In this document: positions 19,970-27,981 of the stretch, piece after piece
How positions within the stretch are numbered: position 1 is the stretch's first letter
Layout: each line of letters opens with the position of its first letter
Assembly (NCBI GenBank): GCA_021813655.1
Contig: JAKAJU010000002.1
Span: 1 to 35,703, forward strand
Length of the DNA stretch: 35,703 nt
From: Chloroflexota bacterium
GTDB lineage: Bacteria > Chloroflexota > Limnocylindria > Limnocylindrales > CSP1-4
Direction: 5' to 3'
Position numbers and translations under genes: made by a program
The notes under the pieces: model-generated
Told to the model about the DNA's origin: nothing
Database searches by the model: none
Seen by the model: only the letters and a program-made list of their open reading frames with translations

Positions 19970-20019
19970 CAGAGCCTCCGCGTGAGCGGTGCGGCGTGGG
20001 GACGCCGTATGGTCGAACG

Positions 20020-20025
20020 AGTATA
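20020..20025 (-). promoter_or_regulatory. candidate -10 TATACT for ftsH
   Basis: TATACT on the minus strand, 50 nt upstream of ATG 19969. Confidence 0.4.
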
Positions 20026-20167
20026 CCGTCGCTCGCGGGAAACCCCTTCCGGGAGGCCGTGCCGCCGGGAACGGGCCGGCCCCAGGGGAGGAGTCGGGCC
20101 GTCCACCTCACTGTACGCGCACCCGCGCAGGATGGATGGGGGCGAGGGTGGGACGGCGAGGGAGGAG

Positions 20168-20242
20168 TGGTAGCGGAGGGCGGATTTGAACCACCGACCA
20201 AGGGCTTATGAGTCCCCTGCTCTACCACTGAGCTACTCCGCC
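20168..20242 (-). tRNA. tRNA with CAU anticodon (most likely elongator tRNA-Met; Ile2-CAU not excluded)
   Basis: GGCGGAGTAGCTCAGTGGTAGAGCAGGGGACTCATAAGCCCTTGGTCGGTGGTTCAAATCCGCCCTCCGCTACCA folds as a cloverleaf: D arm GCTC/GAGC, anticodon loop CTCATAA, T arm GGTGG-TTCAAAT-CCGCC, encoded CCA. Confidence 0.95.
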
Positions 20243-20256
20243 ACGTGGCGCCCGGC

Positions 20257-20262
20257 ATTCTA
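20257..20262 (-). promoter_or_regulatory. candidate extended -10 TGCTAGAAT upstream of the tRNA
   Basis: Minus-strand TGC-TAGAAT, 14 nt upstream of the mature tRNA 5' end. Confidence 0.5.
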
Positions 20263-20344
20263 GCACCGGCACCCCGGAGGCTCGCCGGCGCGCTCCCGCC
20301 CCCGCTCGCGCGCGCGGAGGCCCGTAGAAGCGGGAACCCTCGCC

Positions 20345-20426
20345 GGCCGGCGGTGGTCGCCGCGCATCGCCCCGGGCACTGCCGCGGGCGTCCTGGCCGG
20401 CGGTGGTCGCCGCGCATCGCCCCGGG
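20345..20426. repeat. two perfect 32-bp direct copies, 50-bp period
   Basis: GGCCGGCGGTGGTCGCCGCGCATCGCCCCGGG at 20345-20376 and 20395-20426, separated by an unrelated 18 bp. Confidence 0.9.
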
Positions 20427-20650
20427 GGCTACGAGCTCGTCTTCCATCGCCGGATATCACGCGAGCGTGAGCTTCGGCCACCCTGGCGTCCGTGCGCAAG
20501 CGCGGCCGCGACGGACGACCCCGGTGCGCGGTCCACCCGTAGTCCCCGGGGTGGTATCCGGCGAGACACCACACGCCGCGCGGGGGGCGCGGCACGCGGC
20601 GCGGGGGTGCGGTGACGCGGGGGCGCGGTGAGGCGCCACTCCCGGCGCCC

Positions 20651-20704
20651 CGCTGCGGCGCGACGCCACTCGCTGCGGCGCGACGCCACTCGCTGCGGCG
20701 CGAC
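20651..20704. repeat. 20-bp tandem repeat, about 2.7 units
   Basis: CGCTGCGGCGCGACGCCACT x2 plus partial CGCTGCGGCGCGAC immediately downstream (minus strand) of nagZ. Confidence 0.9.
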
Positions 20705-20758
20705 CCGTGCCGGTCGGGCTGGCCTCCAGGCCGCCCTGTGCTCCCGGCCCGGCCGAAC

Positions 20759-22009
20759 TCAGCCCCCGCAGGCCGCCCAGCGCTCGACGCCCTTGAACCG
20801 CTCCACGCGGAGGAACGCCTCGTCGAGCCGTGCCTCCGGGAGTCGACCTTCGTCGACGGCCGCCACGAGCGCCTCCTTCACCGCGCTCACCTCGGCCGGC
20901 GACGAGAGGATGACCATGTCGACGCCGGCACGGACCGCGAGCACGACCGCCTCCGGGACCTCCCATCGATCGGTGATCCCGGCCATGTAGATGTCGTCGG
21001 TCATCACGAGCCCTGTGAAGCCCATCTCGTGGCGGAGCAGCTCCACGGCCTCCGGTGAGACGGACACGGGACGCGAGGGGTCGATCGCATCGACCTGCAG
21101 ATGCCCCAGCATGATCCCGGGGATCCCCGCGCCGACGGCCGCGGCGAACGGGACGAGGGCCCGCTTCCGGAGGGCTTCGAGCGATGCGGTCACGACCGGG
21201 AGGGAGGTGTGCGAGTCGACCGTCGTCTCGCCGTGGCCGGGGAAGTGCTTGCCGACGGCGGCGATGCCGGCAGCCGCGAGCCCGTCGGCGAACGCGACGC
21301 CGGCGCGCGCGGCCAGTGCAGGATCCGACCCGAACGAGCGGTCGCCGATGACGCCGTCGGCCGGCCCGCCGGTCACGTCGAGCACCGGCGCGAGGTCCAC
21401 GGTGAAGCCCAGGTCCGCCATCGCGCTCCCGATGCGCCTCGCCCGTGCCTCCACGTCGATCGCCGGGAGCCGCCCCAGCGCACGTGCGCTCGGTGTCGGC
21501 GGAATGATCCCGGCCGCCGCGAGCCGCCCGATCCGGCCGGGCTCCTCGTCCGTCGCGATCGCCAGCGGGACGTTCGCGGCTTCCTGCAGGTCCGAAGTCA
21601 GAGCGCGGACCTGGCGCGCGTCGACGAGGTTCCCGCCATAGAGGAGCACGCCGCCGACGCCCGCCCTCACGACGGCATCGCCCCCGTCCCTCGCGGCCGT
21701 GCCCGGGATCCCGACGAGGAGGACCTGCGCCGCGCGGAACGGCAGCGACGGCAGCGAGCACGCTCCCGAGGTCGCAAGGGCGAGGCTTTCCGCTGGCGCG
21801 AGACTCGCGACGGCCGCTGGGCTCTTCGCGGGCGCGACCGTGGAGCCGGCCGACGGCGGGGCCGAGATCGCACCCGCGACCGACCCGACCGGGCTGACGG
21901 TCGCCTGGCCGCATCCGGCCACGAAGATCGTCGCGACGAGGAGCGCACCCACGCGAGCGAGGGGCTCCCGGGGACGGGTCGTGCTTGATCGCCGCCTGCG
22001 ACATCGCAT
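20759..22009 (-). CDS. nagZ: glycoside hydrolase family 3 beta-N-acetylhexosaminidase-like lipoprotein
   Basis: Lipobox ATIFVAGC; GVGGVLLYGGNL; LDVTGGPADGVIGDRSFGSDP; AVGKHFPGHGETTVDSHTSLPVV; IMLGHLQVDAID; GLVMTDDIYMAGI. Confidence 0.92.
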   Translation of the reverse strand: MRCRRRRSSTTRPREPLARVGALLVATIFVAGCGQATVSPVGSVAGAISAPPSAGSTVAPAKSPAAVASLAPAESLALATSGACSLPSLPFRAAQVLLVGIPGTAARDGGDAVVRAGVGGVLLYGGNLVDARQVRALTSDLQEAANVPLAIATDEEPGRIGRLAAAGIIPPTPSARALGRLPAIDVEARARRIGSAMADLGFTVDLAPVLDVTGGPADGVIGDRSFGSDPALAARAGVAFADGLAAAGIAAVGKHFPGHGETTVDSHTSLPVVTASLEALRKRALVPFAAAVGAGIPGIMLGHLQVDAIDPSRPVSVSPEAVELLRHEMGFTGLVMTDDIYMAGITDRWEVPEAVVLAVRAGVDMVILSSPAEVSAVKEALVAAVDEGRLPEARLDEAFLRVERFKGVERWAACGG

Positions 22010-22025
22010 CGGATGCGCCGGCCGC

Positions 22026-22583
22026 TCAGCCGCCCGATGGCCTGCCGAACAGGAGCGTCAGCCACGCCTCGAGCGGCGTCCGGCGGACCTCCCGGTAGCC
22101 GATCCGCTGCGATGCGGAGCCGGGCGCGTCGGGCGGCAGCGACGGCGCACCGGCGGCGAGTGTGAACCCTCGCTCGCCGTGCCCGCCCACGCCATAGGCG
22201 CGGGCCTGGAGCGCCACGAAGCGTGGCTCCTGGATGATGGTCAGCTCCGCCTGCAGTCGTTCGAGCTGGGTCGCGAGCGACGCGTTCGTCGCGCGGGCGC
22301 GCTCCGCACGGGCCGAGGCGTCGGCGGCCTCGCCGACCTGGCGCGCGAACGTGAAGAGGACCCACGCCGCGACGACCGCCGCGAGGACCCAGGCGAGGCG
22401 CCGCCTGCTGAGTCCGGCGAGCGGGATACGCGGCAGCGCCGCCGCGGCGGCGACTTCGCTCTCGATCCCGGCGGAGTCGTCAGGCCCCGGGGCATCCGGT
22501 GCGATCGACGCGCCGCCGGACGGCGACCCGGAGGATGCGGGCGAGTCGAGGCCCTTGCGGGGCCGGCGGTGTTCGCGGATCAC
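22026..22583 (-). CDS. FtsB/DivIC-like septum formation initiator family protein
   Basis: Single TM (RRRLAWVLAAVVAAWVLFTFARQV) followed by coiled coil (ARATNASLATQLERLQAELTIIQEPRFVALQARAYGVGGHGERGFTL), the DivIC/FtsB layout. GTG start. Confidence 0.7.
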   Translation of the reverse strand: MIREHRRPRKGLDSPASSGSPSGGASIAPDAPGPDDSAGIESEVAAAAALPRIPLAGLSRRRLAWVLAAVVAAWVLFTFARQVGEAADASARAERARATNASLATQLERLQAELTIIQEPRFVALQARAYGVGGHGERGFTLAAGAPSLPPDAPGSASQRIGYREVRRTPLEAWLTLLFGRPSGG

Positions 22584-22590
22584 GCGGCCG

Positions 22591-22596
22591 AGCCTA
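22591..22596 (-). promoter_or_regulatory. candidate -10 TAGGCT, 7 nt from the ftsB/divIC-like start codon
   Basis: Minus-strand TAGGCT-CGGCCGC-GTG. Confidence 0.35.
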
Positions 22597-22722
22597 GGCG
22601 CGCCGGGCGGCCGGCGTCAACCGCGATGGCCGGACCGATCGCTCTGCGCGTCCGGGCGTGGCGCGACGCCCGCCTGGGGTCGGGCCATCGTCGCACGGCC
22701 TGCCCGCTGGCTTGCGCCCGCT

Positions 22723-22731
22723 GCTAGACTG
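22723..22731 (+). promoter_or_regulatory. candidate extended -10 TGCTAGACT for the mrfAB operon
   Basis: Exact TGC-TAGACT about 37 nt upstream of the mrfA ATG. Confidence 0.5.
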
Positions 22732-22767
22732 GCCGCATATCGAACGGCCGATCTAAATGGAGATGCG

Positions 22768-25095
22768 ATGCGACGGTACGCACCGACCGCCACGGAAGCG
22801 GTCCTCGACCGGCTCCTCGAGGAGCCGTCGCTCGCCCGCGGCATCGTCCACCGCCGACACGTCCCCGCTCGTGACGCGGTCACGGAGCCCTTCCCTGACT
22901 GGCTCGATCCGCGCATCCGGGCGGGACTCGAGGCCTCGGGCATCGAGCGCCTCTATGCGCACCAGGCGGACGCGCTCCGGGAGGTCCGCGCCGGGCGCGA
23001 CATCGTCGTCGTGACGTCCACAGCCTCCGGCAAGTCCCTCTGCTACGAACTCCCGGTGCTCCAGTCCCTCGCCGAGGATCCTGCTGCCCGGGCGCTCTTC
23101 CTCTTCCCCACCAAGGCGCTCGGCCAGGACCAGGTGGCTGCCCTGCGCGGGCTCGCGACCGCCTCGGGCCTGGACGTCCAGGCCGCCACGTACGACGGGG
23201 ATACGCCTGCGCCAATCCGATCCGTGACGCGGACGGCCGGGCAGGTCGTCGTCACGAACCCGGACATGCTCCACGCCGCGATCCTCCCCCACCACACGAA
23301 GTGGTACCGCCTCTTCGAGCAGCTGCGATACATCGTCGTCGACGAGCTCCACACGTACCGCGGCGTCTTCGGCAGTCATGTCGCCAACGTCCTCCGCCGT
23401 CTCCTCAGGATCTGCGCGCACTACGGCTCCCGGCCGGTCATCGTCTGCTGCTCGGCGACGATCGCGAACCCGGTCGCGCTCGCAACGGCTCTCACCGGGC
23501 GCACGCCCGCCCTCGTGGACCGCGACGGGTCGCCCGCCGGCGACCGCCACGTGCTCCTCGTCGATCCGCCGCTTCTCGACGCCGGGACGGGTGCCCGTGG
23601 GTCGGCGCTGACGCTGGCCTCCCGCTGGGCGCTCCCGTTCCTTCGGGCGGGCCGCCAGACGATCGTGTTCGGACGGTCGCGCACCTCCGTCGAGATCCTC
23701 CTCACCACCGTCCGCGAGGGCCTCCGTGAAGGAGACGGCTCGCTGCCCGGCCCGGCGCGACGCGTGCGGGGATACCGCGGCGGCTACCTGCCGACCGAGC
23801 GGCGGTCCATCGAGCGTGGTCTCCGCGACGGTGAGGTGCTCGGGGTCGTCGCCACCAACGCGCTCGAGCTCGGCGTGGACATCGGCGGGCTCGATGTCGC
23901 CGTCCTCGCCGGCTACCCGGGATCGATCGCGGGGACGCGCCAGCAGATGGGACGGGCCGGCCGGCGCCGCGGCACGTCCGTCGCCGTCCTCGTCGCGTCC
24001 GGGTCCGCGGTGGACCGCTACGTCCTCGCGCACCCCGAGTTCGTCCTCGACGGGGACCCGGAGGAGGCACGGCTCGACCCGGACAACCTCCACGTCCTCC
24101 TCGCCCACCTCAAGGCGGCAGCGTTCGAGCTCCCGTTCGAGCCGGGCGAGCGGTTCGGCCCCGAGCCCGCCGACGACCTGCTGGCCTTTCTCGCGGAGGA
24201 CGGGCACGTCCGGCAGGCCTCGGACGGCCGGTGGTACTGGGCGAGCGAGAACTTCCCTGCGTCGTCGGTCTCGCTGCGGAGCGCCGCCGAGGAGAACGTC
24301 GTGATCATCGACACCACGACAGCGGCCCCGCGCGTCATCGGGGAGATCGACATCTTCGCCGCCCGGACACTCGTCCACGAGGAGGCGATCTACCTGCACG
24401 AATCGGTCCAGTACCACGTGGACCGGCTCGACTGGGACGAGCGGAAGGCGTACGTCAGGCGCGTCGACGTCGACCACTACACGCAGGCGGATCTCGCGGT
24501 CACGCTCAAGCCGCTCGATGTCTTCGCCGAGGAGGAGGTGACCGGGGGCGGGCGCCATCATGGCGAGGTGATGGTGGCGAGCCTCGCCACGATCTACAAG
24601 AAGCTCAAGTTCGGGACGAACGAGAACATCGGGTGGGGCCGCATCCACCTTCCCGAGATCGAGCTCCAGACCACCGCCTACTGGCTCACGGTGGCCGGCA
24701 CGGACGGCTGGCGGCGCGACGAGATGGACGTCGCGCTCGTCGGCACCGGGCGGGCGATGCAGGCCGTCGCGTCGGTGCTCCTCATGGTGGACCCGCGCGA
24801 CCTGGGCCTCGTCACGCAGGTCCGCGCGCCCCACGCCGACGCACCCGCGATCCACCTGTACGAGCCGGTCCCGGGTGGCGTCGGCCTCGCGGAGCGCCTC
24901 TGCGCCCTTCACGCGGAGCTCCTCGACGGGGCGGCCGAGCTCATCGCGCGATGCGAGTGCGACGCCGGATGCCCGGCGTGCACGGGGCCTCGCCTCGAGT
25001 ACGGGGCCGCGGACCTCGACCCGCGGGGTCTCGCGCTCAGGCTCCTCGGCCATCTTGGCGCGCGCGTCCCCGCGCGCGTCCGTGTCGCCGCGTGA
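22768..25095 (+). CDS. mrfA: DEAD/DEAH-box helicase of the MrfA/YprA (Hrq1-like) family with C-terminal DUF1998/MZB cysteine cluster
   Basis: VVVTSTASGKSLCYELPVLQSL, FPTKALGQDQ, VVTNPDMLHAAILPHH, IVVDELHTYRGVFGSHVANVLRRL, CCSATIANP, VVATNALELGVDIGGLDVAVLAGYPGSIAGTRQQMGRAGRR, C-terminal CECDAGCPAC. Confidence 0.95.
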   Translation: MRRYAPTATEAVLDRLLEEPSLARGIVHRRHVPARDAVTEPFPDWLDPRIRAGLEASGIERLYAHQADALREVRAGRDIVVVTSTASGKSLCYELPVLQSLAEDPAARALFLFPTKALGQDQVAALRGLATASGLDVQAATYDGDTPAPIRSVTRTAGQVVVTNPDMLHAAILPHHTKWYRLFEQLRYIVVDELHTYRGVFGSHVANVLRRLLRICAHYGSRPVIVCCSATIANPVALATALTGRTPALVDRDGSPAGDRHVLLVDPPLLDAGTGARGSALTLASRWALPFLRAGRQTIVFGRSRTSVEILLTTVREGLREGDGSLPGPARRVRGYRGGYLPTERRSIERGLRDGEVLGVVATNALELGVDIGGLDVAVLAGYPGSIAGTRQQMGRAGRRRGTSVAVLVASGSAVDRYVLAHPEFVLDGDPEEARLDPDNLHVLLAHLKAAAFELPFEPGERFGPEPADDLLAFLAEDGHVRQASDGRWYWASENFPASSVSLRSAAEENVVIIDTTTAAPRVIGEIDIFAARTLVHEEAIYLHESVQYHVDRLDWDERKAYVRRVDVDHYTQADLAVTLKPLDVFAEEEVTGGGRHHGEVMVASLATIYKKLKFGTNENIGWGRIHLPEIELQTTAYWLTVAGTDGWRRDEMDVALVGTGRAMQAVASVLLMVDPRDLGLVTQVRAPHADAPAIHLYEPVPGGVGLAERLCALHAELLDGAAELIARCECDAGCPACTGPRLEYGAADLDPRGLALRLLGHLGARVPARVRVAA

Positions 25096-26561
25096 GCGCG
25101 CCGCCTCCTGCCGCCACGGATCCGAGGTCGCGGGCCCGCGACCTCGCAGCGGCGATCCCGGGCGTCACCCTCGGGAGGCGGCTCGCCACCTTCCGAGCCT
25201 CGCGACCAAGCGGGCCACAGGACGCGCCGTCACGTACGGGCGGAGCCGGCCTCGCCGAGCGTCTCGCTGCGGCCGTGGGAGGCACCGTCGTCCGAGGACC
25301 CGGTGGTCGGGTCGTGCGCATCGACGCTGGGCCGATCGACGTGCCCGTCGACCGCGAGCGGCTCCAGCACCTGCCCGGCCAGCCACCCGCGGACCGGCGG
25401 CTCGTCTGCCTGGACACCGAGACCACGGGCCTGAGCACCGGCACAGGGACGGTCGCCTGGGTCGTGGGCGTCGGCGCGTGGGAGGGGCGGACGCTCACCG
25501 TCACCCAGCTCCTCCTCCCCGACCATCCCGACGAGGGCGCGCTCCTCCAGGTACTGACGGAGGAGATCGGCGACGCGCCCGTCCTGGTCACCTACAACGG
25601 CCGGTCGTTCGACTGGCCTCTCCTCGTCGCGCGCTATCGCGCGCACGGGCGACCGGCCCCCGTCCTCGCCGGCCACCTCGACCTCCTCCCCGTCGTGCGT
25701 CGCCTGTTCCGCCACCGGCTCGGCGGTGCCCGCCTCCGGCGCGTGGAGGAGGCGCTCCTCGCCGTCACCCGGCACGACGACGTCGAGGGATGGGAGATCC
25801 CGTCGCTCTACCTGGACTTCCTCCGCGGCGGCCCGGCGACACCCCTCGCTCGCGTCGCGACCCACAACGCGGAGGACGTGCGCTCGCTCGGCCGGCTCCT
25901 CGCGCACATCGACACCACGCTCGCCGATCCCGGCGCCCGCCCGACAGCCGACCCGGGTGACCTCGCATCACTGGCCGAGATGCTCCGCGCCGCCGGCCGC
26001 CATCACGAGGCTCTCGCGTGCCTGGAGCATGCCCTCCTCGCGCTGCGCGAGCGCGAGGAGGGCATGCGCGCGCCGGGTGTCGACGCCACGCCACCGCAGG
26101 CGATCCTCCGCACCGGCCGACCTGACCCGATCGCGCCGTGGTGGTCGCCGCGATCCCGGCCCGACGTCGGAGGCATGCCCCGTCCGCATCCGCCCGGACT
26201 CGGGCGCGTACCGGATCGTCACGGACCCGTCGATCTCGTCACCGTCCTCGCGGCGCGGGCGAGGATGCTGCGCCGCCTCGGCCGCCACGCGGAGGCCGCG
26301 GCCTCGTGGGAGGAGGTGGCGGCGATGGCGGGCACGACCGGTGTCACGGCCTGGATCGAGGTGGCCAAGATCCGCGAGCACGTGGAGCGGGACGCGGCGG
26401 GCGCCCTCGCGGCCACGGACCGCGCGATCGCGATCCTCTCGCGGCGGCGCGCCGCCGGCCGGCCGGATCACGTCGCCGAAGGGCACGTGGCCAGGCGTCG
26501 AGCGCGCCTCGCCCGGCGCGTCGCTCGAGCACGTACCACCGGACGGACCGGACACGGGTGA
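25092..26561 (+). CDS. mrfB: MrfB/YprB-like 3'-5' exonuclease (RNase H-like) with TPR-like C-terminal region
   Basis: LVCLDTETTGLSTGTGTVAWVVGVGAW...VLVTYNGRSFDWPLLVARYRAHG...LDLLPVVRRLFRHRLGGARLRRVEEALL...YLDFLRGG...VATHNAEDVRSLGRLLAHI (DEDD-type exonuclease motifs). GTG start overlaps the mrfA stop (GTGA). Confidence 0.88.
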   Translation: MSAPPPAATDPRSRARDLAAAIPGVTLGRRLATFRASRPSGPQDAPSRTGGAGLAERLAAAVGGTVVRGPGGRVVRIDAGPIDVPVDRERLQHLPGQPPADRRLVCLDTETTGLSTGTGTVAWVVGVGAWEGRTLTVTQLLLPDHPDEGALLQVLTEEIGDAPVLVTYNGRSFDWPLLVARYRAHGRPAPVLAGHLDLLPVVRRLFRHRLGGARLRRVEEALLAVTRHDDVEGWEIPSLYLDFLRGGPATPLARVATHNAEDVRSLGRLLAHIDTTLADPGARPTADPGDLASLAEMLRAAGRHHEALACLEHALLALREREEGMRAPGVDATPPQAILRTGRPDPIAPWWSPRSRPDVGGMPRPHPPGLGRVPDRHGPVDLVTVLAARARMLRRLGRHAEAAASWEEVAAMAGTTGVTAWIEVAKIREHVERDAAGALAATDRAIAILSRRRAAGRPDHVAEGHVARRRARLARRVARARTTGRTGHG

Positions 26562-26594
26562 CGAACGGCCGCCGACCCGCGCCCGGGGGGCCGC

Positions 26595-26600
26595 TAGAGT
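26595..26600 (+). promoter_or_regulatory. candidate -10 TAGAGT upstream of the iolG-like gene
   Basis: CGC-TAGAGT about 100 nt before GTG 26704. Confidence 0.35.
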
Positions 26601-26703
26601 GTGGGCCGGCGCATGGCGCGCGCCGCTCCCCAGCCGCGCTCGTCCGCGCGTCCCGGGCCGTGCGCATCGCGGGCGCTCTCCCGCCGCATCACAGGAGTCC
26701 GCA

Positions 26704-27699
26704 GTGAAGATCGCTCTCCTCGGCGCGGGACGCATCGGCAAGATGCACGCCGCACTCATCTCGGAGATCGTCGGGGGCGAGAACCTCCTCGTGTCCGACG
26801 TCGATACGGCGGCCGCCGAGGCTGTCGCCGCGGCCAACGGCGGGCACGCCGTCGGGATCGATGAGGCGATCGGGGCCGCCGACGCCGTTGCGATCGCCGC
26901 CGCGTCGAACGTGCACGCGGACCTCATCCGACGGTCTATCACAGCCGGCAAGCCCACGTTCTGCGAGAAGCCACTCGCCCCCGGCCTCGACGAATGCCGC
27001 GAGCTCGTGCGGCTCGTCGAGGGCTCGGGTGTACCGTTCCAGCTGGGGTTCCAGCGGCGGTTCGACCCCGCGTATGTCGAAGCCCGCCGGCTGATCGAGA
27101 CCGGGGAGATCGGGACCGTCTACGCGATCCGGCTCGCCGGCCATGACCCGGCCCCGCCTCACGAGGCGTACATCCCGGCCTCCGGCGGCCTCTTCCGCGA
27201 CTTCTCCATCCACGACTGGGACGTCATCCGGTGGCTGACCGGCAGTGAGGTCGCCGAGGTCTACGCCGTCGGCGCGGTCCGGGGGTTCGAGGTCTTCCGG
27301 AAGTACGACGACGTCGACACGGCGGTCGCCGCGATCACCATGGCCAACGGAGTGCTGGCGGCTCTCACCACGGCCCGCCACGACCCGCTCGGCTACGACA
27401 TCCGCACCGAGGTCTTCGGCTCGAAGGACAGCGTCGTCGTGGGCCTCGGCCCGCGGACGCCGATCCGCTCGCTCGAGCCCGACTGGGTAGCGTCGGACGT
27501 GGCCAAGTGGGACTTCTTCATCGACCGGTTCATGTCGGCGTACCGCGCCGAGATCGCCGCCTTCGTGCGCATGGCGCGGGGTGAGATCCAGAGTCCGTGC
27601 ACGGCGCGCGACGGCCTCCAGGCGCTCATCGTGGCCGACGCGGCCACACGCTCGCTCAAGGAGCACCGTCCCGTCCCGACATCGGAGTTCGACATCTGA
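26704..27699 (+). CDS. iolG: Gfo/Idh/MocA oxidoreductase, inositol 2-dehydrogenase-like
   Basis: VKIALLGAGRIGKMHAALI...CEKPLAPGLDECRELVRLVEGSGVPFQLGFQRRFDPAYVEARRLIETGEIGTVYAIRLAGHDPAPP..YIPASGGLFRDFSIHDWDVIRWLTGSEVAEVYA: EKP motif and IolG-type GFQRRFD/D-x3-HD..R pattern. Confidence 0.88.
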   Translation: MKIALLGAGRIGKMHAALISEIVGGENLLVSDVDTAAAEAVAAANGGHAVGIDEAIGAADAVAIAAASNVHADLIRRSITAGKPTFCEKPLAPGLDECRELVRLVEGSGVPFQLGFQRRFDPAYVEARRLIETGEIGTVYAIRLAGHDPAPPHEAYIPASGGLFRDFSIHDWDVIRWLTGSEVAEVYAVGAVRGFEVFRKYDDVDTAVAAITMANGVLAALTTARHDPLGYDIRTEVFGSKDSVVVGLGPRTPIRSLEPDWVASDVAKWDFFIDRFMSAYRAEIAAFVRMARGEIQSPCTARDGLQALIVADAATRSLKEHRPVPTSEFDI

Positions 27700-27741
27700 C
27701 GCACGAGTGCCGGGCCGCGCACGCGTCGCGGGCGGAACCGC

Positions 27742-27760
27742 GGCCGGCGCGACGCCGGCC
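27742..27760 (+). terminator. 8-bp GC stem with CGA triloop after the iolG-like gene
   Basis: GGCCGGCG-CGA-CGCCGGCC, 43 nt after the stop. Confidence 0.5.
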
Positions 27761-27798
27761 TGGGAACCCGCAGGGCACGCCGAAGGACGTGCCGCCGA

Positions 27799-27817
27799 AC
27801 ATGACCATGTGCATACT
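27799..27817 (+). promoter_or_regulatory. candidate operator (ACATG-AC-CATGT) abutting a CATACT -10-like element
   Basis: Inverted half-sites at 27799-27810 directly followed by CATACT at 27812-27817, upstream of the transporter SBP gene. Confidence 0.35.
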
Positions 27818-27981
27818 GTCTTTCTGTCCGACGCGATGACCTCCGGAAGGACGCGCTCCCGCGTCGAGCGAAAGGAGGAGTCCGCAGAGGAGACGTTCCC
27901 GAGGGCCGTGCGGGGGAGGCACACCGGAGGAGTCGATCACAGAGCCCCTGCCCGCACCAGATCACCTGAGGAGGAGTGCTC

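Noticed and set aside
20345-20426. Possible CRISPR array
   Set aside because: Only two copies, 18-bp spacer, very GC-rich, no cas genes in the window.
22753-25053. 766-aa minus-strand ORF opposite mrfA
   Set aside because: Antisense shadow of a strongly conserved helicase; E/R/D-biased composition.
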